NCBI GenBank assembly: GCA_026874595.1
Contig: CM049311.1
Coordinates: 8,159,676 to 8,223,675, forward strand
From: Sipunculus nudus
Taxonomy: Eukaryota > Annelida > Sipuncula > Golfingiida > Sipunculidae
Direction: 5' to 3'
DNA length: 64,000 nt
Shown here: in pieces, positions 42,801-57,800 of the stretch
How the letters are laid out: each line of letters begins with the position of its first letter
Position numbering within the stretch: position 1 is the stretch's first letter
Program-made: the position numbers and the translations under genes
The notes under the pieces: model-generated
The model's input: only the letters and a program-made list of their open reading frames with translations
Database searches by the model: none
What the model was told of the DNA's origin: nothing

Positions 42801-45800
42801 AATTCCTCCAAGCACACTTAATGTATATCAGTAAAAAAACAGCCAGACGCCGGGTTGAGAGCGACAGACGCTGACCAGGGTATCAACGGTAATCTGCTGT
42901 ACCGTATCAACAACGTGAAGCGGCTTCAAGGCAAGACAACCTATACTGACCAGAACAGATTTGTGATGAACGCTAGAACCGGAAGTCTGCGTCTTGACAA
43001 AACTCTTCATGACCTCCGCCGGCTGAACCAGTACCCCAAGTTCTTACTCCAAGTCCGAGTCACTGATCTTGCCCAGCCCAAGTCAGAAAGAAGGTATGTC
43101 AGTACGCGCACTGAAGTTTATAACTCAACTTGAAGGCATTTTAGCTGAAGGGACGGCGCCAAGGCCGTCCGAGCACAAAATGCTAGATGCAGCTAAATGG
43201 GCATAGAGTAAGACGCGTACTGGGGAAATCTCTAAGAAAAACGAAACTAGCTCTAGGTGACACTAATTATCTGAACTAAGGGTAGTAAAGGATATTTAGC
43301 ATCTTTAAAGGAGGCTTATTCTTCTAAATGGTCAAGGATGCTAAAAAAATCATTTATCATTTTCCTCGATACTTTTGTTCTATATTTTTCTTGGACTTTC
43401 ACAATCAGTACCCATAGGCAACCTGTGACTTCTGAATATTAGTATACTTTTAAATTTGTTACTTTGAAAGGTCTTCCAAGGCAGATGTGTTCATCCAGAT
43501 AATTCCAGCCAATGAGTATCCGCCACGTTTCAGCCGCCTTCCTCCTGGTCATGTGATTCTCGTGCAGGAGAACGACCCAGTGGGAAAAATCATCTACCTA
43601 GCCAAAGTGAGCCGACATTTTAATACCGTCACTGCAAGTGAAGACATACTGTACAGTTGTTAATGAGACATTCTATTAACAGTTCTCTGAATTCGCAGGG
43701 AAATCGCACGAAGATGTGTTACAAAGCAACTTTTATCCTGAATCCTTAATATTCCTCAGAGATTTGAACCTCTGGTACCGTTGAAAGTCCTCATCGCGGA
43801 AGAGACATTAGAAAACAGAATATTACGAGGAGAGTAGAGTAAACCCTGACGGAGACGATGGTACATGGGCTTTGTTTGACGACAAAATGAGAGGGAGACA
43901 ATCCACGGGGTAACCCCCCCCCCCCCCCCCCAGGACGTAAATAATACTTCACCCCTCCCCGCAGGACGTAAATAATATCCCCCCCCCCCCGGAACAGTTA
44001 CGCACAACCCCCTCTAATGACACAAAGGACAAAAGCCCCCTCCAATAATATAATTTTCGTCACTTTCACCTCATATTATGTATTAAATATTTTTGTCATA
44101 CGGAAATTATTTTTGCTCAAATTCAAAACTTACTTTTTCTTATTTTTATTTAAATCACCTTTACTTTTTTACATTAAATAACATACTGTACGGTGCATGT
44201 GTAAAGATCCAATGATGCATTTCAGTAATGAGATTTCATATATTTTCTCAATATGAGATATATAATTTAAAGTGTACTAAGAAAAATTACGATAAAATTG
44301 TAAAATGAAAGACAGAATCATAACTTAAACTCTGTCTTTTTCTGTCTTTCCTTCGCTTAAGAATTTAGGTTGACAAAAGTAGTCTGTCCGTTGCACCCCC
44401 CCCCCCCCCCAACAGACATACACGCACACACACACTTAGGAACAAGGCCTATGCGCTAGTAATTGTGTCAGGAACGTCTATCGGTGGTTTTACTATACCC
44501 AGGTGACGTTGAAAAAAGTTCCTAAATCATCAGGTACCGATAGTAAATTATATGTTAAGTGTATATATCATGCTCTGATTAAATTAGATTCATTAAGCCT
44601 CCCAAACAGGAAGATGAGGCTTAAAGTGATTGATGATTTATATGTATATCCATATTTGATTAAAGTTTTTTTGTGGGTTGACATACTTAGGTCTATCCGA
44701 GTTTGAAACCATCGAATTCAAAATTTTTGTTTTTCTTTCTTCTGGCATTTACAGTTTGTGCCAGATCTCCAATATGGCTGATTTTCAAAAGCTTAAATAT
44801 TTGGTTACAATATTAGTCCTAGGTCACAGATTCGCACCAGATATGTATTTCTTTACCTTGACCTCATTTCCAAGGTCGTACAGCCGATAGAAAATTCCCC
44901 ATTATCGCTCAGTTACGGGCATCGGCAGGAGGCTTCTGTGGATCTCATGCATCTAGGTATTTTTATATATTGTTACCAGGCCAAGGACAAAGACGGGGAC
45001 GAAGACATATTCCTGAAGTACAGCATCACTGATGGAGACCCAGACGGCTCGTTTAACATCAGCAACAGGTCAGAGCAGAGGTTTAGTTAACTACAATGAG
45101 TACATATGAGAAGGTAGTACTAAATCCTAATGACAATCATTACTATAGATTATTACCCGTGCATTTTTTGAACTTGCAGACCAGTTAAATTTTATTCAAA
45201 TTACGACAGATGTCGCTGCGTGTTCACCCACTGGATACACAGTCTTAGTTTCTCAAAGATGACGCTGCGGTAGCCCCTTCTAAAAATAATGTTAAATTTC
45301 CCAGGGTTTATAGAATGCAGAAAATGACGCCCTTGGGACAAACTTGGCATCATTTCCGACATTTCAAGATCCTGCACCTAAATATCCGAGCCATGGCCAC
45401 AGGGGTTCCCTGAAGACTCTGGAGTAGGAATCACCGTCAATTATAATATATAGATACCCCAAAAACATATATATATAAAAGTCAGGCGGGAGGGATTCAC
45501 AAAATAAATCGGGGACATCAAGTCTATTCATTTCCTATGACAAGATCTCCTTTTCCTGCTAAGAGGTTCTTATTCCCGTCAGCTCTCACTAGTTTAAAAT
45601 ATAATTCACATTAAGTAATATACTTTGTTATTTTTACTCAATTTGTTGTTAATTGATCCCGTATTTATTCAGCGGTCAGATAGCAATTCAGAGGAAATTA
45701 GACAGAGAGACGTCCGACCGGTACAACCTGACAGTACAAGTTACTGATGGAAAGCACGTGAGTTATCATTTGATTTTAATTTAAATTCATCTATATTCTA

Positions 45801-48800
45801 AATGTGAAAACATGTAAAATGTTGTATCCCACAGCGTCATCGAATCACCTAGTCTCTTAAAATGCATTTCATTATAACAGTCAGGACCCTAGTGACTTCC
45901 CTGTCCTTAAATGTATTAAGGTGGTATGTGCTAGAGTGTATTGACTCATACACGCTCTTTCAAAAACATGCGAGACAGAGATTTAAATTAACGAAAGAAA
46001 CATGTCATACTTAAGTTGAATCCTGAATGTGTACATTTAGTCACAAAGACAAAACATGTATAAGAAATCCACAGTGTTTACGAGTCTCTACAACAAGTCC
46101 TGACACGTAAAAGCCCTCAATATAAATATCCTGATAGTTTTGGACTGTGATCTATGATCAAGTCCACTGACCGTTCTATAATGAAGCCTCTAATGTAGGA
46201 ATTTGTCCCACGGATAAAATAAAACAATGCAGCATATTTAGTTTGAAATCATCAAATGGCCAAAAGGCCTGTCCGAATTTACAATTTGCTGTTATTACTA
46301 AGCCCAATCATACACGAAGACGAAAGAGCTTTAACAATCGCGTCGGGTACCATCAAAAGATTTCCCCGGGTCCCGTTTAGCCCCTAAGAACGTCAAAGTT
46401 GCGTGACCCAGTGTTACCCCACCTTCACTTCACGTGCCAACACTTGTCACGTTACTTGAGCCGGAGCTGTGTCCTCTGACTCGTAGTGTTTCAGCATACA
46501 CTACACGAACTTGTCAGTCCTGTAAAGATGATGTCTATAATAATAATAAAAAAGATCTCAGGGTTTACTGCACTGTTCCCTCTCACGATGGACATGTTTC
46601 ACTGAAAGAAAACAATATTCTTGTAAATGCGAACTTGTCCTAACACCGACAATGTCCGTTTTCCTAACGGGTAGCCGGTCTGTCGTTGTCGTTGTCGTCG
46701 GCGACGTCGTCGTCTGTGTCATTCCTTATGAACGCGATAGCTTTTGAACGACACAACATTTTTTCATTAAATTTAAATTTAAATTGTTTCTACCAAAATC
46801 TCGGACATGTTCGGAAAGTTGGGACCTTGACCCTATTCATCAAGATCAAAAAGGCCTAAGTGCTTTTTTTCTCATATTATTTTCTCAAAATTGAAACACT
46901 AATTGTTTCAAACAAGTTCAATGGCAAGATCAATCTGGTGACCTTGGCATGTATCATCAAGGTCAAATCAGATGGAGTATATATTATTGATAACGCTATA
47001 ACTTTTGAACCACTCGGTATATTCTCATGAAATTCGATTTGTAAAATGCTCCTACCAAAATCTGGGAAGTGTTAAAAAACCGATGAACTTCATCATCCAG
47101 GTGAGATCAGCAGAAATAGAAATCGTTGTTTACACAATAACCTTTGAACCATTTAATATATTTTCATATGTGAAATTTGATGAAGAAATCTCGGAAGTGT
47201 TCTGAAACCGGTGACTTTGACCATCATCTTGTAATAGTCCATATTTTTTTCCTAAAATTGGGGATGGAACGCCCATAGGGAGAGGAGACATATATTTGTT
47301 TTTGCATTGTTCAAATCAAACTAATTCTAGTTTCCATATAGATTATTCTCTATTCCTCCTTTCTATATTCCAGACAGCAAAGGCCAATTTTCTGGTCAAT
47401 GTGGTTGATTCCAATGATAATGCACCCAAGTTCTTCGCCCCAAGTTACCACTTCCATATACCAGAGCACAGTTATACTGGAACAGCCATTGGCAAGGTCA
47501 AGGCCATAGACAATGACCTCGGTCCGGCCGGTGAGATCTCATACAAAATCATAGGAACAGACTACTTCAAGGTCACATGGGTATGTGAAGTGGCTATTAT
47601 TATTAGTTTGTTCATTTTTATATAAAGATATTATTTGTTCATAACAGTATTAACGTTAAGTATACTTATACGGTCACAGATACTTGTATAGATAAGGGGA
47701 AGTTAGGGTTAATGGTTTGGACGTAGACTGAAAGTCCATGATTCAGACCTTATAGTTTCAATGACTTCTGGATTGTTCTTAGTCCAATCAAAAAGAAAAC
47801 CTGGTTTCTGATGTTCATTGTGTAGATTTTGTTGTTTATGATTATTCATCATACAACAGACAGTGCCAAGTAAGGTATGGCAATGAAGTGAAAAGAAAAT
47901 TTAACTACCAGACAAAAAGTCGTCACGAAGGTATAATTCAAAGAAAATATTCTACACAAGATTTTACATCTTTCATTATATAAAAGATAATATATTACCT
48001 ATATATTTTTTTTTTTTTTGCAAAACCCAGGATGGTAAGTTGTCTGTCGCCCACCAAGGCCCTTTGCTGGACAGAGAGAGAAACAACCTTTTCCAGTTCC
48101 TTGTGGAAGCGGAAGACAAGGGCTCTCCTCGGATGAAGGTAGATATGTCATTGATAACTGATTGATATTTTCCATAACTGATAAATCATTAAAAAGTTAC
48201 ACTGTGAAAAAAAATATTCAAATGCTTTGTCTAGTTGTAAATGAATGTCGTTTAAATGGCCTATCACATCCTTGCTTTTAAATTTAAAATTTGGTGAGCC
48301 GACTTGGGGATCCTTGAAACACCTGTTTAAATACCCCACGACACTTATCAGTATAGTCATGGAAGTACGGGGTGTTCAAAATCTGTTACTGGTGATATCA
48401 ATTACAAAACGGTATTCTGTCCATGACCATTCACATTCTTATAGATTTAACATCATGGGGTCTCGAAGAGCTATCATTAGCCATACATGTTTGATCACAT
48501 TTCAGAGTTCTGTTGCGGTAAACGTACATATCCTGGACCAGAACGACAACCCGCCGAAGTTCACACGTCATCACTACACAGGCAGCGTGGTCGAGGATGA
48601 CGTCAGCCCCACGGAACAAGTCGTTCTAATGGTAAGATCCGCAGGCCTGTGACTCGCTTTTCTATAGAATAAACCAAACATACCAAATATATAATATTAT
48701 AACATGTTTCATTCTCTCAAACCATTTACACCCTCATTTAAAAATTTTGATATATCTTTTTTCGTATCACTCAACCCTTTAGTGAAACTTGTAACCTTTG

Positions 48801-51800
48801 ACAGAATGTGAACACTAGGAGTCTATCGATTCTTGCCTAATAATTCAGGAGTTTCTAATTACGAATTGGTTTGAATTTATGTTTTGTTACCTTTAAAACT
48901 GACAGGAGGAGGGCATCGTAAGCTGAACTGACCTTGTCGACAGTTCTTGTGTTATATCAGCGCACGGTAAAGGCAAACATTTTTAGCTCATAACTATACG
49001 TCAACTGAGGTTTAGGTATGCACATCAATCCTTTTAGCCTTGCGAATGTTAGGTCATTTGTGTCGTGCGACTGTTGTGCTTAGACATCGGAAAATATTTA
49101 TAATTCGTGTTATGGTATGTTGGTTAGTAGGAATGTCTCATGTTGGCCCGATATTTCGTGAAAATTACCTCAGTATTCTTAATTCATCGCCGCGCGTTTA
49201 TCGGCGCAATTGAGAAGCTCCACACCCACAACTTTTCGAGATTTGATGATCAAAAATGCGATAGCATAATGACCGATATATCCGATACACATGTCTGCCT
49301 CTCCCTTGCCATACTATGCCGATGCTAATTAATGTCTTACGATTTTGTTGAACGATGAAATTAGTTGACATTCATCTCATATTAGCCGACGAAACCGACG
49401 ATTTTCGTTTTGTGCGTCAAAATCGGCTTAACAGGCGCCAGGCCTTAGCTGATCATGGCGTCATCCAGTGTTAATACCTTATTCTCGTGGAGTTGCTTTG
49501 GTCTTCTCCACGCTATCACCCATCCCAGCACAAATGCTAAGCTCAGCGTCTGGTTTCTTATGATTAAAAACGTGGCAGCAGGATGACCGGCAAATGACTC
49601 TCATAGGCTTATGTATTGTCGCCGCCGGTTTTATCGTGCAGTTTTGTCCATAATTATATTATTCGCTGATATGACAAACAAGAATTGTCTAAAGTGATTC
49701 AGTCGCATGACAGAGTAAAACTCACATTAGTGTAAAACCACCGTTTTGTCATACCTCATAATCGAGCTAATATTCCCCCAGCTATATAGAATGAGAGTGA
49801 CTTGTGGTTATAAAATGTGTATTATTTTCAGGACTTTCCGATCAACGCCTCAGACGCCGATATGACCGCCTCCAACAGAGACATCCGTTTCTTTTTGATC
49901 GGCCCCGACCGGGACATGTTTGACATAGATCCCACAGAAGGTCGTCTCAAGGTCAAAACAGCGGGAACCGTGGATTGTGAAAAACAACAGGAATATCATG
50001 TAAAGGTAAACCTAAAATGTATAAACGGTCTTTTGTAATCGTCAGCCGAAGCGGATGTATTAAAATTCACTGTGAAATATCTATAAAAAGCCCGTTGTTG
50101 GAGCCGATTTTGTGCAACTTTATAACGAATGATATATAAAATAGGGTATTGTGTTTCTCCTTTTCTAAGAACTTTGGCTAGAATTTAATGATACTATAAT
50201 GACTCCTTCCAGTCATTCGTAAAATGTTGTTGATTGGCTACAGATGAAAAAAAATGACCAGAGTTTTCCAAGGAAATAGAAATTAAGTCATCGGGGTCTG
50301 TAGCCTGGAGGTAGAGCACAGGATTTAAAGCCGGATATGTGAGTTCGATTTTAATCCAAGGAACAGTGAGACTCATCACGGTCGGTCCCTAAGCAGTGTG
50401 AGAGCTGTGCAGGCGTAGTTCGAAGACTGTGCCTCACGGCCGTGTTTAGTTTTCCAATCGAATAGCCCATTCAGGGACCCTTCGGTGTTATGACTTAGCA
50501 ATGGGGTGATTACACGCCAATAACCCGCAGGTGCGATACACCGAGCCTGGTTGATACAAGGGTAATCGTGTTCCTTCTGCCCTTTCAAGAAGTTCCCGAT
50601 CACCTCCACCAAAAGGGTGGAACAATGGAAAAGAGATCAAGACAAAATAAAGCTCTCCAAACCATTGTTTGCGTTACGTGATCCTTAAGGTCTTTCGTTG
50701 TTATGAATTGGACCATGTGATCTGAAGGGAAATATAATGGTTTAAAAGGCACGGATTAATTAGAATACCCCTGCTGGTCAGGAGTCGTGGATATATATGT
50801 TTACAATTACCCACCTGTTTGTCTATCCTTCTGCCTGTCCGTCAGCTCACATCAATACACATAAGCGAACCTACTAACATTTCAATAACTTTTCTAAAGA
50901 CGGCAATTAGATAATAAACGATATCCGCCACAAAAAGTCTATTTACCGAGATTGTGTTAGAATGCATGAAAACCATTTTGTGGGAGGGCTTTATATGCCA
51001 ATATATATATGCCGCCAAGCAGCCTTTACTCAGTAACAAACCACTTAGAAGACTTTCACATCGTGCCAATTGGGGCCCCTACCGTGATCGAAAGACATTA
51101 TTCGACGGAGGTGAAAAATTTCCGCAAACCCTTATTTTAAAAGCCTAACGTAATTCATATTACTGCCCAGGTTCTTGCCAGAGATCGAGGAGGCAGCGGC
51201 CTACAATCCGAGTCTGACGTCACCATCAAGGTTATCGACGTCAACGATAACAGTCCCGTCTTCAAAGGAAATCACACGATAACAGTTGACGAGAACAGTC
51301 CGGTGGGAGTGATCCTGGGGAAAGTGGAGGCGCATGACTCTGACGTCACCGGTCCAAACAATTACGTCATGTACCTTCTGACCAATGGGGGTTACGGAAA
51401 ATTCAAAGTGGATTTTGACACAGGTGTGCGCATTCAGATTAAAGTTTCAAACTTTTTGTTATACTTGTATTTTTCTTCTTGGCCTGAGGAATTCACATGG
51501 TGTATTTAAATGTAACCTATAAGAAGTCGATAGTTTGTGATTTTTTTTCCAAATGATGATTTCTGTATTATGTTCATATTAACAATATTCCTGGACTATA
51601 AAGGGGACTCAAAAATCATGGAGCTGATCTCTACACTTGAAAAATAAACCGTACATTTCCTCAAGCACATATAATGCAAACTACTGAACTTTTTAGGATG
51701 AATTATCGAATCTTTTGGCTTCTAGCTAAGTCTGTTTATTATCTATGGAAGAAATTCTTTTCACGCCATGGGCTGATATAGCTGACAAATATCCTTTTTC

Positions 51801-54800
51801 TCTATAAATATGGTAAAATCTTCAGATTTGTCCTATTATATCAGCTTTATATTAACAATCTAATAATCTTATCTAATAACCTACAATGTTTTAATTCGAA
51901 TTTATAATAAACATTGAACAATTTAATCTTCACAATTACGTCGTTACCATTAACCACATCTGGGCTGTATATACTTCAGGTGTAATCCGCTTGGTGGAGC
52001 CACTGTGTAGCGAGCCTCAGCTTACCCGTTACACCTTGTCCGTCGTGGCCATCGATGCCGGGAGCCCTAGAAGGTCGTCTTCAACTGACATCAAATTACG
52101 GTTGCCAAGCAACACAGCCCCAAAAATAGCCGAGTCGTCTAAGCTGATGAAAGTCAAAGAAGGCCAACCTGTCGGAACTATGGTCGGAAAAGTTGTCGTC
52201 CGTGATCCCAACTTCCACGGACTCACGTTTAAAATTACTGAAAACAACAGTAAGTTCAATTTTACAGCAATAATCCAGGCTTATACCAAATGCATTCATT
52301 TGTATCTGGAAAATTTACATTTGATTTACAGCTATTTTTGATTGAAAGACTGGCACATGCATTTAAATGTGAACAGTCGTATTTGTAATTATTCTGGGCA
52401 AAATTACTACATTAACCCCTACTGAGGTTGATTTTGTCTTTTCTTTGAGATTTATTTTTAAGTTTGAATTTTTAGCTCAGCTGACTGTAAGTCATCTGAG
52501 CTATAGCGATCACTCTTTGTCCGTCGTCCGTCCGGCCGTCTGTCCGTTAACAAGGCACTAATCGTAACCACTGGACCTGGAATCTTCTCACTTTACATCC
52601 AGAGAGGTCCATGAAAAATCTCCTAAGAAACATGGAATTAGGTCTCTGTTACCCATATTCTTCAAGCTATGGGGCTGCGAAAAACCCCCCAGAATAATGA
52701 AAATTTGATACAAAAGCTCAAGTATCTGAACAACTAATGCATTGATCACCATGATTCTTTGCATGGATATTGATCATGGAGTGTTTCATCAGTTTCTGCA
52801 GACTGGTGGCGCCACCTGTATTTTATACGATTTTTTTCTCATTTTTGAGACCTCCAAAGATGCCGTCATCTGTTAACAGGGCACAAATCATAACCACTTG
52901 ACATGGAATCTTCTCACTTTACATCCAGAGAGGTCCATGAAAAGTCTTCTTGGAAAGCTGGAATTAGGTCTCTGTTACCCATATTCTTAAAGCTATGGGG
53001 CTCCGAAGTAACCCCCCCCCCCCGAATAATGAAAAATTTGATACAAAAGCTCAAGTATCTGAGCAACTAATGCATTGATCACCATGATTCTTTGCATGGA
53101 TATTAATCATGGGGTGTTTTATCAGTTTCTGCAGACTGGTGGCGACACCTGTACTTTTTCCATTTTTTTTTAATTTTTATTGTAAAGATTCTGTCATCTG
53201 TTAACAGGGCACAAATCGTAACCGCTGGACCTGGAATCTTCTTACTTTTCATCCAGGGAGGTCCATGAAAATTCTCCTTGAAAACCTGGTATTAGGTCTC
53301 TGTTACCCATATTCTTCAAGCTATGGGGCTCCTAAGTACCCCCCAGAATAATGAAAAATTTGATACAAAAGCTCTGAACAACTAATGCATTGATCACCAT
53401 GATTCTTTGCATGGATATTGATTATGGGGTGTTACATCATTTTCTGCAGACTGGTGGCGCCACCTGTATTTTTTCGATTTTTTTACGCTTTTTATTCTCT
53501 ATTTTTGAGACCTCCAAAGATGCCGTCATCTGTTAACAGGGCACAAATCATAACATCTGGACAAGGAATCTTCTCACTTTACATCCAGAGAGGTCCATGA
53601 AGAGTCTTCTTGGAAACCTGGAATTAGGTCTCTGGTACCCCTATTCCTCAAGCTCTGGGGCTCCGAAGTACCCCGTAGAATAATGAAAAATTTGATACAA
53701 AAGCTCAAATATCTGAACAACTAATGCATTGATCACCATGATTCTTTGCATGGATATTCATCATAGAGATTTTTATCAGTTTCTACAGACTGGTAGTGCC
53801 ACCTGTATTTTTTCGATTATTTACGATTTTTTTCTCTATATTTGAGACCTTAAAAGATTTGGTAATCTGTTAACAGGGCACAATTCGTAACTTAGACTTA
53901 GAATCTTCTATCTCGACAGGCAGGGAGGCCCATGAAAAGTCTCCTTGGAAACCTGGAATAAGGTCTTTGGTACCCATATTCGTCAAACTATGGGGCTCCG
54001 AAGTACGCCCCAGAATAATGAAAAATTTGATACAAAAGCTCAAGTATTTGAATAACTAATGTATTGATCAACATGATTCTTTGCATTGATATTCATCATG
54101 AAGTTTTTCATCAGTGTCTGCAGACTGGTGGTTCCATCTGTATTTTTTTCGATTTTTTACTTTTTTTTATCTATTTTTGAGACCTTAAAAGATGTGGTCA
54201 TCTGTTAATTGGGCTCAAATAGTAACAACTAGACATAGAATCTTCTCACTTTACATCCAGAGAGGTACATAAAAAGTCTCCATGGAAACCTGAAAATAGG
54301 TCTCTGTTACCCATATTCTCTGAGCTATTTGGCTTATAAGCACCCCCATCATAATAAAAATTTGATACCAAAGCAGGGCACAAATCATAAACATTGGACC
54401 TGGGATCTTCTGACCTAAAATCCAGGGAGGTCTATAAAAATCTCCTTGAAAACGTGTATTTAGGTCTCTGTTACCCATATTTCTGAGCTATGGGGCTTAT
54501 AAATATAAGCACCCCTCAGAATAATTGAAAATATGATACCAAAGTAGGGCACAAATCATAACCTTTGGGCCCAGAATCTTCTGACTTGACATCCTGAGAG
54601 TTCCTCAAAAGTTCTTCCCAGAAACCTGATATTGTGTCTCAGTGAACTTTATTCTCAGAGTTTTGGGGTATGTGTGAGCACCCTAGAAATAATGCAAAAT
54701 ACACACAAATTGCCATATTCCTCATGAAAGGCCGGTTGGTTTGTCATCAGATTTGTTGTGCTAATGGGTCTTGATGAAGTTAAGCAAATATGCATGAACA

Positions 54801-57800
54801 ATGATGCCCTCTACATTACCTTAATTAGTTGTCTGTGCAAGGACATATTGTCAACATTTCAGTCGGCTGAGCGTCATGAGTCATTGACCCATGGGTCACT
54901 TGTTTTACTCCTTATCTGAAAAGGTCGTGTTCATCCTCTCCTGACTTTGGGACTCTTTACTGTTACGGACTTAACAATTATTATGTGCAAATTTTGAAAT
55001 TTATAAAAAGAAAAAAGTTTTATTTATGATAAATTACGCTAAAGATAGAATAAGAAATTTAAAAAAGTTTTGGAGAAAAATATCAGGAAGAAATATTTGG
55101 TTCGCCGGGACATGAAAAGAAACTAAGGATTCTTATATCCATAACGGAAAAATGAAAGTCATATGTTCAGTTTAAATATGAAACTATCCACTTCAAAACG
55201 TCGGCCTGCTTGGGTTCAAATATTTCTTTTAAGAGTGTAAGACTGTAATTATTTTTTTTTAAACACAGTGAGTGACAATTTTAATCTTTGTGCTCGTCCA
55301 CAATGGTTATAGGTTGTAAAAAGGTAAAAATGGTATCTCAGGATTAGACGAACATGACACTCCTATTCCTACTTTTAACAATTTTTCCCCCACAGTTCCA
55401 TTCAAGATCAGCAAGTCCAACGGAGAAGTGACCACTACAGAGGTCATCGACCGGGAGATGTTTGACATGTACCGGTTCACGGTGACCGTTACTGACCACG
55501 GGTGTCCTGTCCAATCAGCATTCGTCATCCTCACGGTCAGGATCCAAGACGTCAATGACGTGGCCCCGAAGTTCTTACTGCCATACTACGAGGGGACGGT
55601 TGTCGAGGATGACGTCAAACCGAAATATGACCAGCCTGTCATAATGGTATTTCTACAAAGGCAACACTAACCTAGAATATATGACTAGCTTATCTTTACG
55701 GTATTGTTATAAAGAAGTCAAACCGAAATATGACCAGCCCATCTTAATGGTACTGTAAAAAAAAGATGTTAAACTGAAATATGACCAGCCTATCAAATTG
55801 GTAATGTTACAAAGATAACGTTTAACTGAAATATGACCAGCCTATCATAATGTAATTGTTACAAAGACGACGTTAAACTTAAATATGAAAAGTCTATCAT
55901 AATGTTATTGTTACAAAGACAACGTTGAACTGATATATGACCAGCCTATCATAATGATATTGTTACGGAAACGACATAAATCTAAGTATGACCAACCAGT
56001 CATAATGGTTTTGTTACGAAGAGGACGTTAAATCCAAATCTGACCAACCAGATATGATGTTATTGTTACGCAATGTAAAATCTAAATGTGACCAACCTGT
56101 TATAATGGTATTCTTTAAAAGACGACGTCAAACTTTAATATGATCAAGCTGTTATAGTATTAAATCACGAAATGCTCTTTATCATGACTAAAACTTGATA
56201 TTAAATCACGCAGAACAAACCATATTAATTTTACTAGTGAGCTATGCATATTAAAGGAATAATGAAACCATAAAAAAGAATTTGCTATGAATGAACGGTG
56301 ATTACTGGTATTGCACTTACTACAGCACATGTACCTTTCCGCCTTTAGGTAATATAGGAAAAAAACAAAGCTTTAGAGGAGTTGCATTTCAATTTTATAT
56401 AAAGTGGTCACATCTTATCACTTTTAGTTATTATTTGGATATTTTGAGACTGAACACTAATTGAAAATCAGTGTTTCAGAGCGATAAATGACATCAACAG
56501 ATTAACAGGTCCAAATTGATAGCACTTACATCAAAATGAACATGCTGCGTGATGTCAATTGCCAAGAAAACCCCAAAAGACGAAAAATTGGTAATTAAAA
56601 ACGAAAATAAAACATGAATGCAACAGCAGTATGAAGAGTTGCATGTATGAGATATCATGAACCGTAAATATACCTTGTGTCGTTCATTTTTAGGCAAACA
56701 ATGTATCGGCTATAGACGGAGATGCCACGGCCAAATATCAGAAGTTCAAGTATAGCTTACAGGGAGATGATCACAAACTGTTTCATATCCATCCCAGGAC
56801 GGGTCACGTGATCGTCAGTCAGTTCGGCTCCGGCAGAATCAATAGAGAGAGACAGAACCGCTACAAACTGAAGGTAAACAATACACAATCAGGGCAGAAG
56901 CGTATATGGTCCCATATAGACACTTCACAGTTAACTTCAATGTCTGTGAATAATTCCTGATCACTAAGGAATTAGGCAAGAATTATGATACGGAAACATG
57001 GGCATATATAACAGAAAGCTGAGTACAAAATAAAGTTTCGTGAATTCAAGTACATGAATTCTCCAAAAATTAAAGGCAGTGATACTGAAGGCAGTATTGC
57101 TAATCTGGGAGACCCTTTATAAGTCAACTTTTGAATAAAGGCTATGTTTTATTTTCCATTGCACACAAATTTACAAATTATACATTTGGATTTGATCAAC
57201 TCCGACCAGACAAACTTATCCATGCAAAATGAGGGATAAGAACGTTCAAACTACATTTTTAACCACGAAAAAAGAAGTTAATACTCGCCACCTGTTTTTA
57301 AATGTACACGTATTACACGATGACCTTGTGATATTCCACAGCTGATTGTGAAGGACGGCGGAGGGTTGAGCTCGGAGAGCGTGTTGGTCATCAAGGTTCT
57401 GGACGAGAACGACTCCGGCCCATTGTTTCCGTCCAAGTTCCTCCGCATCCGTCTACCTCCCTACGTCCGGCGTGGTCAGCGTATAGCGACTGTCCGGGCT
57501 ACGGACGGCGACGCGGACCGCCCCAACAACCGCCTCGTGTACTTCATAGAAAACAAAGTGCAGGGAAAATTCCGACTTGATATGTGGACAGGTATGTTTT
57601 ATCTTTTTAATGAAAGCATGTCAATTTCAGAGGAATTCACTCAAGAGTTTTCTCAAGGTGTCATCAGTACCATATGCAATATTGAAGAAGAAAGATTATA
57701 TTACTATTATAAAATTTAAGTTTATAACAACGTAATAGTGTGGAATATTTGTTTATGCCCCCGACACAAAGTGGCCGGGGCATATAGTTTTACCCATGTC

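Noticed and set aside
50294-50360. Functional tRNA gene
   Set aside because: Box A and B are present but the stems look imperfect and a SINE body follows; treated as tRNA-derived SINE.
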